From contig NZ_CP130831.1 of NCBI RefSeq assembly GCF_030549525.1, positions 124,001 through 188,000 on the forward strand: 64,000 bases of DNA, given 5' to 3'. This document shows, piece after piece, positions 1-6,637 of the stretch. Numbering within the stretch: position 1 is the first letter of the stretch; each line of letters starts with the position of its first letter. Both the position numbers and the translations under genes were made by a program. The notes below the pieces were generated by a model, which was not told the origin of the DNA, did not search any database, and saw only the letters and a list, made by a program, of their open reading frames with translations. Source of the DNA: Stenotrophomonas sp. 704A1. GTDB lineage: Bacteria; Pseudomonadota; Gammaproteobacteria; Xanthomonadales; Xanthomonadaceae.

Positions 1-225
1 CGCGGCATCCGGGTCAACTGCGTGGCGCCGGGTCCGGTGTGGACGCCGCTGAACCCCGCCGACAAGCAGGCCGGGGACGTCGCCGAGTTCGGCAAGGACA
101 GCGACATGGGCCGGCCCGCGCAGCCGGAGGAGCTGTCACCGGCCTATGTGTTCCTCGCCTCGCCGGCCTGCGCCAGCTACATCAGCGGGGTGATCCTGCC
201 GGTGATGGGCGGGCCACGGGGCTGA
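1..225 (+). CDS. Short-chain dehydrogenase/reductase, C-terminal part (5' end outside window)
   Basis: The reading frame is open from the first base and gives 74 residues before a TGA. The stretch VNCVAPGPVWTPL is the strand and loop that follow the catalytic helix in classical NAD(P)-dependent SDR oxidoreductases, and GRPAQPEEL, YVFLAS and YISG are the usual C-terminal blocks leading to a glycine-rich end. The wording is closest to YghA-type dehydrogenases, which is a resemblance from memory only. The Rossmann glycine motif and the Tyr-x-x-x-Lys catalytic pair would lie upstream of the window, so substrate and cofactor cannot be judged. Confidence 0.85.
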   Translation, partial: RGIRVNCVAPGPVWTPLNPADKQAGDVAEFGKDSDMGRPAQPEELSPAYVFLASPACASYISGVILPVMGGPRG

Positions 226-341
226 GCCAGGGCGGGGGCTGCCTGAATGCGGCGGAGCAGTGAAGGTGTGCGGTGTGTCAAAAGACCCGCCGCGTGGCTG
301 AGGTAGCCTGACCCTCTACCGATCACCTCCAAGGACCGACC

Positions 342-1751
342 ATGCCCGAGATGGATATCAACGCGGCGGCCAATGAAGTCGTTGCCCTGTTGCGGCAGAA
401 CGACGCGCGCGGTGCCGCCGCCCGCCTGGACGCCCTGCACGACGGCCAGAGCGTGGTGGTGCAGGAATCGCTGGACCGCTACATCGCGGCGCGTGCCGCC
501 ACCGAACTCGAGGCGTTGCGACGCAGCGGTGGCGGCGCGGACGCCGCCACGGTAGGCCCGATGCTGGATCGGCTGGGCGAGGCGACGCGCCCGCCGCGGA
601 TGCCCGATGCTGCGGAGACTGCCGGCCTGAGCCAGGCCCAGCAGTACGACGTCTACGGCAGCATCGTGGCCCAGCGCGGCAACACCGCGGCGAACGATGC
701 AATGGCAACCCAGGACCGCGTGGTGCTGGGGCTGCGCGACGAGAACCGCACGACCGACGCACGCGGGCGCGGTGTCTATGACGACCGCATCGTGGTGCTG
801 TGGAAGGACGCGCAGGGCCACGGCCATGTGCGGGAGTTCAACCAGGCCACCACCGAGCCGACCGCCCAGTACGACGGTCATGCCAAGACCACGCCGCGCA
901 GTCCGGGCTTTGCCAACGTGGCACCGCGCACCAAGACCGAAGGCGAGGACGTCAACGGCGACCGGGTCAGGGACCTCGGGCGCCTGGGCGAAGGCACCAC
1001 CGAGATGCGCGCGACCACCCATCCGCGCCATGGCCATCCCGATGAGTTCGCGCTGCGCCCCTCGCAGGACGCGATCACCGCCGGCACCGGTCGCGTGGAA
1101 CGCGACAGCAATGGCGATGGCTGGTTCGATGCGCGCGACACCCAGGGCGTGCAGGACCTCAACGACACCTTCAAGATCCATCGTGGCAGCCGATCCAACA
1201 CGGATTCGGCGGGCTGCCAGACCATTGGCGGTGGCGAGTACGACGACTTCGTGTCGACCGTGCGCGGCACGCCCGGGCAGCACCGTTGGCAGTACGTGCT
1301 GACCTCGGTTGCACCCGGCCAGGCGCGCGAGCTGGGGCAGGACGTGCCGCTCGCGTCCAATGACGACCCCCGTCAGCCGCAGCATCGCGACCACGCCCTG
1401 CAGCAGCAGATCAGTACGCGCCTGCAGGCCCTGGGCGGACGCTACGCCGAACACGCCGAGGCCTACAGCCTGGTGATGCTGCGCGAAGCGAAGGCGGCCG
1501 GCATCACCCAGGTCGACCAGATCGTGGCCAGCAACCCCAGCGCGGGCCGTGCGGCGGGCGAGACGCTGTTCCTGGTGCAGGGCAGCCCGGGTGATCCGGC
1601 GGCGTTGCGAGCAGGCGTCAATGCGGCCGAGGTCCGCGACACCGCGGTGGAAACCAGCCTGCGCCAGTTGCAGCAGCAATCGCGCGAACAGCCGGCCGCC
1701 GTGCCGGTTCCGGCACAGCAGCAGGAAGCACCGGCAATGGGAGGACGTTGA
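342..1751 (+). CDS. Putative type IV secretion effector (X-Tfe) with C-terminal XVIPCD-like domain
   Basis: The 469-residue product has no signal peptide. Residues about 340-445 resemble the XVIPCD domain, the C-terminal signal that binds VirD4 and marks antibacterial type IV effectors of Xanthomonas and Stenotrophomonas: a DPRQPQHRDHAL entry, a helix with GITQVDQIV, then LFLVQGSPGDPA and a VETSLRQLQ end, with a Gln-rich tail. The middle carries two DxNGD loops (D203-D211 and D255-D266, the second EF-hand/dockerin-like) and HRGS followed by SAGCQTI (H280, C292). That spacing recalls the His...Gly-Cys site of YkuD-type L,D-transpeptidases, so peptidoglycan is a plausible target, but this is inference. 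An AAGGA ribosome site lies 6 bases before the ATG. The lipoprotein gene starts 3 bases after the stop, as expected for an immunity partner. No secretion apparatus genes are in the window. Confidence 0.7.
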   Translation: MPEMDINAAANEVVALLRQNDARGAAARLDALHDGQSVVVQESLDRYIAARAATELEALRRSGGGADAATVGPMLDRLGEATRPPRMPDAAETAGLSQAQQYDVYGSIVAQRGNTAANDAMATQDRVVLGLRDENRTTDARGRGVYDDRIVVLWKDAQGHGHVREFNQATTEPTAQYDGHAKTTPRSPGFANVAPRTKTEGEDVNGDRVRDLGRLGEGTTEMRATTHPRHGHPDEFALRPSQDAITAGTGRVERDSNGDGWFDARDTQGVQDLNDTFKIHRGSRSNTDSAGCQTIGGGEYDDFVSTVRGTPGQHRWQYVLTSVAPGQARELGQDVPLASNDDPRQPQHRDHALQQQISTRLQALGGRYAEHAEAYSLVMLREAKAAGITQVDQIVASNPSAGRAAGETLFLVQGSPGDPAALRAGVNAAEVRDTAVETSLRQLQQQSREQPAAVPVPAQQQEAPAMGGR

Positions 1752-1754
1752 GCG

Positions 1755-2564
1755 ATGGTCCGCCTTCCTCTCATGCCCGGTCTGCCGTTGGTGCTGCTGC
1801 TGGCGTGCAGTGCGTGTGCACCTGCCGGCGAGCCCAGCGCTGCGGCTCCTGCTGCCTCGCCTGCCGCAGCGCCCACCGCGCCAGCCCCATCATCCCCGTC
1901 ATCCGATCGCGGCCTGCCTGCGCTGCCGGAAGCGTCCGGCAGCGCGCATGCCGGTGGCCATCACGGTCCGCTACCCGAGCCCGCCCGGCGGGTACTGCAG
2001 CAGTTGAAGTGCGACGTGGCCGACGCGCACGACGTGCTGTTGTTTCCGATTCCGGGGCAGCAGGGCGGGTCGAATCTCATGGTGACCGACAGGAGTGGAC
2101 CGCGCTTCCGTTACTGGCTGCGCGCGTTCTCCGGCGGTGGCGGAAAAACCGGCTATCTGGTGCAGCTGAAGGGGTGCCCGGCCAGCACCACCGGCATGCG
2201 TGCGTATATCGCCGAGGGCACCGGACCGCTGCAGGACGTCACCGCAGCACTGCTGGCGCAGTCCGGCCTGCCGGATGCCGCAGCATTGTCGGCCTACCAG
2301 GACAGGGGCGCGGGTGACCTGTTCGCTTTCACCGGGCAGTTGGACAAGGTGCCGGTGCTGCGCTGGGTGCTCGAGGCTGATCCGGAACAGCCGCTGGCCG
2401 AGGATGCACGCACGTTCGACCATGGCAACGCCGTCCATGCCGGTTTCCTGCGCTGGAACCAGGATCATTTCGAGGTGACACCGACCGTCCCCGCAGCACT
2501 ATGGCCGTGCAACGATGGACCGTTGCTGCCGTGCACCGACGACCCGTTCGTTGTCGGCCGCTGA
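1755..2564 (+). CDS. Lipoprotein, candidate immunity protein (X-Tfi) for the preceding effector
   Basis: The 269-residue product begins with a lipoprotein signal peptide (VLLLACSAC, lipobox LLAC), followed by an Ala/Pro/Ser-rich tether up to about residue 55 and a globular domain without a family I recognise. It has several cysteines (for example near QLKGC and the CNDGPLLPC end) that could form periplasmic disulfides. The gene begins 3 bases after the putative effector stop, so the two are cotranscribed. Immunity proteins of the X-Tfe class are usually periplasmic lipoproteins encoded next to their effector, which is the basis of the call. The immunity role is inferred from position and signal peptide only. 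Confidence 0.6.
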   Translation: MVRLPLMPGLPLVLLLACSACAPAGEPSAAAPAASPAAAPTAPAPSSPSSDRGLPALPEASGSAHAGGHHGPLPEPARRVLQQLKCDVADAHDVLLFPIPGQQGGSNLMVTDRSGPRFRYWLRAFSGGGGKTGYLVQLKGCPASTTGMRAYIAEGTGPLQDVTAALLAQSGLPDAAALSAYQDRGAGDLFAFTGQLDKVPVLRWVLEADPEQPLAEDARTFDHGNAVHAGFLRWNQDHFEVTPTVPAALWPCNDGPLLPCTDDPFVVGR

Positions 2565-2720
2565 GGCCGCACCGGCCCGGACATCGGCGATGCGCGGAAT
2601 CAGACGCTGCGGATGGGCCCACCACGCCGCGCTCGGGGTCGATCCCGGGTGCAGCCGGCGCGGCGAAGGTGCCACTGCGCCGGGGCCCCTACCGTTCGTC
2701 GGCCCATGACGTCCGGGGGG

Positions 2721-2767
2721 TTGACTACAGCTGTCGTCACGGCGACAGTGGCGACACGTGTAGTCAA
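2721..2767. promoter_or_regulatory. Palindromic operator, probably for the BlaI-type repressor
   Basis: Perfect 9-base arms TTGACTACA (2721-2729) and TGTAGTCAA (2759-2767) flank an inner pair CTGTCG/CGACAG. BlaI/MecI repressors bind palindromes built around TACA...TGTA, and the repressor ATG is 13 bases downstream, so autoregulation is likely. The first arm also begins with a good -35 (TTGACT), 17 bases from a weak GACAGT. Confidence 0.65.
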
Positions 2768-2779
2768 GGGAGTGGTGTC

Positions 2780-3166
2780 ATGCGTGGCAAGACCATCGGG
2801 GACCAGGAACTGGCCCTGCTGCAGTACATTGATGAACATGCGCCGGCCACGGTCGGCGAGGTCGCCAGTGGCTATGGCGAGGCCCGTGGCCTGGCCCGCT
2901 CCACCGTGCTGACGATGATGGAGCGGCTGCGCGCGAAGGGATACCTTCAGCGCCGGCAGCAGGACGGCGTCTACCGCTACCAGGCCACCCGCGGCCCGGA
3001 GAGCGTGCTGCAGGGCGCCGTGGCCCAGTTCGTCGACAACACCCTGCAGGGCTCGGTGTCGCCGTTCGTGGCCTACCTGTCGCAGCGCCAGCAGGTCAGC
3101 GACAACGAGCTGGCCGAGCTGGAAGCGCTGGTCGCCCAACTCCAATCGCGCCGCCACGAGGGCTGA
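2780..3166 (+). CDS. BlaI/MecI/CopY-family transcriptional repressor
   Basis: The 128-residue product has the size and layout of the family: an N-terminal winged helix (STVLTMMERLRAKGYLQRR is the recognition helix and wing entry) and a C-terminal dimerisation helix pair (FVAYLSQRQQVSDNELAELEALV). It is expected to bind the palindrome upstream and to be removed when the membrane protease encoded 3 bases downstream senses a signal. The ATG at 2780 is preceded by AAGGGAG; longer in-frame starts would run through the operator and were not used. No beta-lactamase or penicillin-binding protein gene is nearby, so the inducer is unknown. Confidence 0.88.
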   Translation: MRGKTIGDQELALLQYIDEHAPATVGEVASGYGEARGLARSTVLTMMERLRAKGYLQRRQQDGVYRYQATRGPESVLQGAVAQFVDNTLQGSVSPFVAYLSQRQQVSDNELAELEALVAQLQSRRHEG

Positions 3167-3169
3167 GCC

Positions 3170-5089
3170 ATGGACACCACGATGCTGATCCCGATGTTGG
3201 AACGGCTGGGCTGGACCAGCCTGCAGACCGTGCTGCTGGTCGCCCTGGTATACGGCCTGTGCCGCGCGCTGCCGTCGCTGTCGGCGGCCACCCGCTGCCG
3301 TCTGTGGTGGCTGGTATCGCTGCAGGCGGTGCTGGGCCTGTTCTGGAGCCAACCGCTGCAGCTGGCCTGGCTGCCCGCGCCGCAGGCGGTGGCGATGAGC
3401 GCTACCGATCTGGCTGCCGATGCGATCTACCCGATGGCGCCGGAGCTGTCGGCGCAGGTCCTGGCCACCGCACCGATGGCAAAGACCCTGGACCTTGCCG
3501 CATCGATGGCCGCAGGCACTGCACCGGTGGCGTGGTGGGCGCTGGCCTTGGCGGCGCTGTGGCTGTCGGGCGTGCTGGTGATGGCATGGCGTACCTTCGG
3601 CGAATGGCGGCAGTGCCGCGCGCTGCTGGCTGCCGCGCATCCCTGCGACGATGCCGCCCTGGTGCAGGCGCTGCAGCTGGCTGCCGACGCCCATGGCCTG
3701 CGCCGCGCGCCACGCCTGTGGATGAGCGGACAGGTGGACGCGCCACAGCTGGTCGGACCGTTCCGTCCGGTGCTGCTGCTGCCGGCCGGCGACAACGCGC
3801 TGCAGGGCGATGCGCTGGATCTGGCGCTGACCCACGAGCTGCAGCACCTGCAGCGCCGCGATCTGCAGTGGGGCCTGCTGCCGGCGCTGGCGCAGCACCT
3901 GTTCTTCTTCCACCCGCTGCTGCGCCTGGCCGTGCGCGAATACGCACAGGCCCGCGAAGAAGCCGTGGATGCCGCCGTGGTCGGCCAGCACGGTGCCAGC
4001 CGCCACGCCTATGGCCGGCTGCTGCTGCAGCTGGGTGTGGCCCCGCAGCCGCACCTGGGCGTGGCCAGCGCGGCGCCGAGCACCACCAGCCTGAAGCGCC
4101 GCCTGCTGTGCCTGCAACCGCGTCGCGCTTGCCCGCGCCTGCTCGCCATCGGTCTGACCGTGGCGGTGCTGGCGGTGGGCGTGGCGCCGATGCGGCTGGT
4201 GGCCGCACCGGTTCCGCCCGCCCCGCCGGCGCCGCCCCGCGCGATTCCCGCTCCGCCGCCGGCCCCGCCTGCGCCGCCTGCGCCGCTTGCCGCCCGCATT
4301 CCCGCAGTGCCGGTCGAGCCGGCGGAACCGGCAGAACCGGCAGAGCCCGAGGAACCGGCAGAGCCGGCCGACATGACCGGCCCGGATGACAGTGAGGTGG
4401 GTGACAGCCACGACGGCGCCGGGGTGGATGAGGACCTTGGCCGCACCCACTCGACGTCGCGCACGACCTCCATCACCACGTACGGCCAGCTCGATCTGGG
4501 CAAGGCTCCGGCCCAGGCCTTTGTGCTGGTCGATGGCGATTCGACCTTCGCCAATGGCGGTATCGAGGATGTGGAACTGGCGCGTCGCCAGCTCGGCAAT
4601 GGGCCGGCGCTGTGGTTCCGCCAGGGTGATACGCGGTACGTGGTGCGCGACCCGATGCTGATCCAGACCCTGCAACGTGCCTACCGTGGCGCCGTGGACC
4701 TGGGCCGCCAGCAGAGTGACCTGGGCCGCCAGCAGAGTGCGCTGGGTCAGCGGCAGAGTGTGCTGGGGCGCCAGCAGAGCGAGTTCGCACGCAGCATTGC
4801 CCGCGATGCCACGCGGGGGGCGCAGCGCGCGATGCGGGACCTTGACATCAACCGCGAGGCGGCGGCCGAAGCGGCGCAGGCCGCCGCCGAGGACGTGCAA
4901 TCGGCGCGCAGCCGTGACATCAGCCGTCTGGCGAACCAGCAGGCCGAGCTGGCCCATCGGCAAGCGGCGCTGGGCAGCCAGCAGGCCGCGCTGGGCGAAC
5001 GCCAGGCGCAGCTGCAGGCACAGGCCACGGCGCAGGTGAAGCAGGTGATCGCCCGCGCGATGGCCAGCGGCAAGGCCCAGCAGCTCTGA
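3170..5089 (+). CDS. BlaR1-like M56 membrane metallopeptidase with novel coiled-coil sensor end
   Basis: The 639-residue protein has N-terminal membrane segments, a zinc protease site HELQH (H222, E223, H226) typical of peptidase family M56, and another membrane segment near residue 330. A Pro/Ala/Glu-rich stretch follows (about 344-403), then a roughly 230-residue C-terminal region with heptads LGRQQSx and LGxRQAx. BlaR1 and MecR1 carry a penicillin-binding domain at this end; here no SxxK or KTG motif is visible, so the signal is probably not a beta-lactam. By family logic, ligand sensing activates the protease and leads to loss of the BlaI-type repressor encoded immediately upstream. Confidence 0.85.
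   Translation: MDTTMLIPMLERLGWTSLQTVLLVALVYGLCRALPSLSAATRCRLWWLVSLQAVLGLFWSQPLQLAWLPAPQAVAMSATDLAADAIYPMAPELSAQVLATAPMAKTLDLAASMAAGTAPVAWWALALAALWLSGVLVMAWRTFGEWRQCRALLAAAHPCDDAALVQALQLAADAHGLRRAPRLWMSGQVDAPQLVGPFRPVLLLPAGDNALQGDALDLALTHELQHLQRRDLQWGLLPALAQHLFFFHPLLRLAVREYAQAREEAVDAAVVGQHGASRHAYGRLLLQLGVAPQPHLGVASAAPSTTSLKRRLLCLQPRRACPRLLAIGLTVAVLAVGVAPMRLVAAPVPPAPPAPPRAIPAPPPAPPAPPAPLAARIPAVPVEPAEPAEPAEPEEPAEPADMTGPDDSEVGDSHDGAGVDEDLGRTHSTSRTTSITTYGQLDLGKAPAQAFVLVDGDSTFANGGIEDVELARRQLGNGPALWFRQGDTRYVVRDPMLIQTLQRAYRGAVDLGRQQSDLGRQQSALGQRQSVLGRQQSEFARSIARDATRGAQRAMRDLDINREAAAEAAQAAAEDVQSARSRDISRLANQQAELAHRQAALGSQQAALGERQAQLQAQATAQVKQVIARAMASGKAQQL
4697..4780 (+). repeat. Four tandem 21-base units inside the M56 gene
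   Basis: Four in-frame units encode DLGRQQS, DLGRQQS, ALGQRQS and VLGRQQS. The first two units are nearly identical in DNA, which suggests recent slippage or unequal crossing over. Degenerate copies of the same heptad recur further on (LAHRQAALGSQQAALGERQ), pointing to a long coiled coil. Confidence 0.8.
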
Positions 5090-5101
5090 CAGCGCGATGG
5101 C

Positions 5102-5168
5102 GCCGGGCCATGCCCGGCGAGCGCAGCGGCGCGCATGTGAATGGAATCCGCCGGGTATGGCCCGGCGG
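5102..5168. repeat. Pair of short REP-like palindromes between convergent genes
   Basis: Two hairpins are present: GCCGGGC-CAT-GCCCGGC at 5102-5118 and a second with arms CGCCGGG/CCCGGCG around 5149-5168. They belong to the GC-rich palindromes scattered through this genome (SMAG-like) and sit between two converging genes, where they may end transcription or stabilise mRNA ends. Confidence 0.6.
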
Positions 5169-5176
5169 CTGCCCCA

Positions 5177-5512
5177 TCAACCGCAGCTGGCGCGCTCGAT
5201 CCGGTTCTGCGCGTCCACCTGCACGGTCACCCGGTCCTGGCGGAAATCCATGGTGACCGCCATGCCTGGCTTCACCACCCGCGCATTGCGGGCGCCGCTG
5301 TCGGCCACCAGCTTCTTGATCGTGGCCTCGTCGGCGGTCTTGCCGGTAAACGCATCCAAAGCTTCCGGACGGCACTCCTGCGGGCCATCGGAGACCTTGG
5401 CAGGCAGGCTGCCGTCACCGGCGGTACTACGGGTGGCGCTGCCGCCGCCGGCATGGCTGCAGGCGGCCAGCGGCAGGAGGGTGGCCAGCAGCAACAGGGA
5501 TGAAGGACGCAT
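5177..5512 (-). CDS. Peptidase inhibitor I78 family lipoprotein
   Basis: The 111-residue product starts MRPSSLLLLATLLPLAAC, a lipoprotein signal peptide, and carries the conserved I78 blocks: a first Cys in ECRPEAL, then ARVVKPGMAVTMDFRQDR and a final VDAQNRIERASCG. I78 proteins are small serine-protease inhibitors with one disulfide between those two cysteines. As a lipoprotein it should act in the periplasm or at the outer membrane. The ATG at 5512 was chosen over a longer frame because it places the signal peptide at the N-terminus. It converges on the M56 gene. Confidence 0.8.
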   Translation of the reverse strand: MRPSSLLLLATLLPLAACSHAGGGSATRSTAGDGSLPAKVSDGPQECRPEALDAFTGKTADEATIKKLVADSGARNARVVKPGMAVTMDFRQDRVTVQVDAQNRIERASCG

Positions 5513-5620
5513 CGGCACGGCTCCGGCTGAAGGGTGAACCGGCAGTGTCGCCGCCGCGCGTGTCAGCGGTGTCAACGCCGGCTGAACCCCGACCGCGTGC
5601 CGCTGCGGCCACGGCTCCGT

Positions 5621-6637
5621 TCAGGGCTGCACCAGCGCCAGCGTTTCCCGCTCGCGCTGTTCCTCGCGCACCAGTCGCTGCAGCAGCAGGGCCAGGGTCA
5701 CCACGTCCTGGTGGTTGTGGTCGGCCACCCGGCGCAGGTTCACCGCATCGCCGCCGCGCAGGTAACGCAGCCACGCACCGGGCGCTTCCGAACCGGGCAG
5801 GTCGTCCTCGCGCACCACCCGCAGCAGCTGCCGTTCAATGGTGGACAGCTTGCAGTTCTCCCATGTGCCGCGATAGCGGCGGCGGGTGGGGTAGAGCAGA
5901 TCGACATGGTCCAGCGCGGTGATCGGGCACCGCTGGCGGGCCAGGCGGTAGCGGGTCTTCAGCAGCGGCGCATCGTAGCTGCGGCCGTTGTAGCTGCAGA
6001 ACACGGTCTGTGGCCGCAACCAGCCGGCAAACGTGGACAGCATCGCGTCCTCGGCCGCCATGGTGGACATCAGCAGCTGGCGGATGCGCAGGCCTTCGCC
6101 GCGTTGCGGGCAGGCATGCCAATCGGCGGCGCCGATCATGAAGGCGCGCGTGCCGGTGCCCCCGGCCAGCCCGGTGGTTTCGGTATCGAAGAACAGCAGG
6201 TCGCGCGCAGCCACGCACTCGCCGTCGCGGCGGGCGAAGTCCAGCGACAGCGGCTGCGCCGGAATCGCCTGCGGCAGCAGTGATTCGATCAGGAACAGGC
6301 CCGGCGCGATCTCCTCGCCCGGCAGCCTGCGATCCTGTGCACTGGCGCGCACCGGTGCCGGGCCGCCGCGCGAGCGCAGGCCGAGCAGGCGATGCAGGCC
6401 GCCCACCTCGGGCCGGCGCAGCGTTGCCGGTGCCGGTGCCGCCGCACCGGTCGGCTTGTGGCGGATTTCCTGTTCCACCCAGGCGAACACCGAGCGCTCG
6501 GCGGGCGGCTGCCCTGCATCGTTGGCCGCCACCGGGGCCTCCGCGGGGCGCGGCGCTTCCACCATGGCCGGCGCGCTGGCCTTCGGGTCACCGGCCTGCT
6601 TCCGCAGCAGGCGCAGCTTGTCCAGACTCAGGCTCAC
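5621..6637 (-). CDS. mrfB: MrfB/YprB-like RNase H-fold exonuclease
   Basis: The 338-residue protein has the DEDD-type exonuclease fold: FDTETTGL with the first acidic pair near residue 146, an NGRSYDAPLL block and a late DHNHQDVVTL block. The first 130 residues are a Pro/Ala-rich extension. In Bacillus subtilis the homologues YprA and YprB (MrfA, MrfB) act together in excision repair of mitomycin C damage. Here the GTG start overlaps the helicase stop by 4 bases (GTGA), so the pair is translationally coupled. Assignment rests on these motifs and on the neighbouring helicase. Confidence 0.8.
   Translation of the reverse strand: MSLSLDKLRLLRKQAGDPKASAPAMVEAPRPAEAPVAANDAGQPPAERSVFAWVEQEIRHKPTGAAAPAPATLRRPEVGGLHRLLGLRSRGGPAPVRASAQDRRLPGEEIAPGLFLIESLLPQAIPAQPLSLDFARRDGECVAARDLLFFDTETTGLAGGTGTRAFMIGAADWHACPQRGEGLRIRQLLMSTMAAEDAMLSTFAGWLRPQTVFCSYNGRSYDAPLLKTRYRLARQRCPITALDHVDLLYPTRRRYRGTWENCKLSTIERQLLRVVREDDLPGSEAPGAWLRYLRGGDAVNLRRVADHNHQDVVTLALLLQRLVREEQRERETLALVQP

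Noticed and set aside
2600..4963. A 787-residue minus-strand frame across the BlaI and M56 genes
   Set aside because: It crosses two genes with family matches and has Gln/Arg/His-rich low-complexity sequence.
2780..5089. Beta-lactam resistance regulator
   Set aside because: The protease lacks a penicillin-binding domain and no beta-lactamase gene is in the window.
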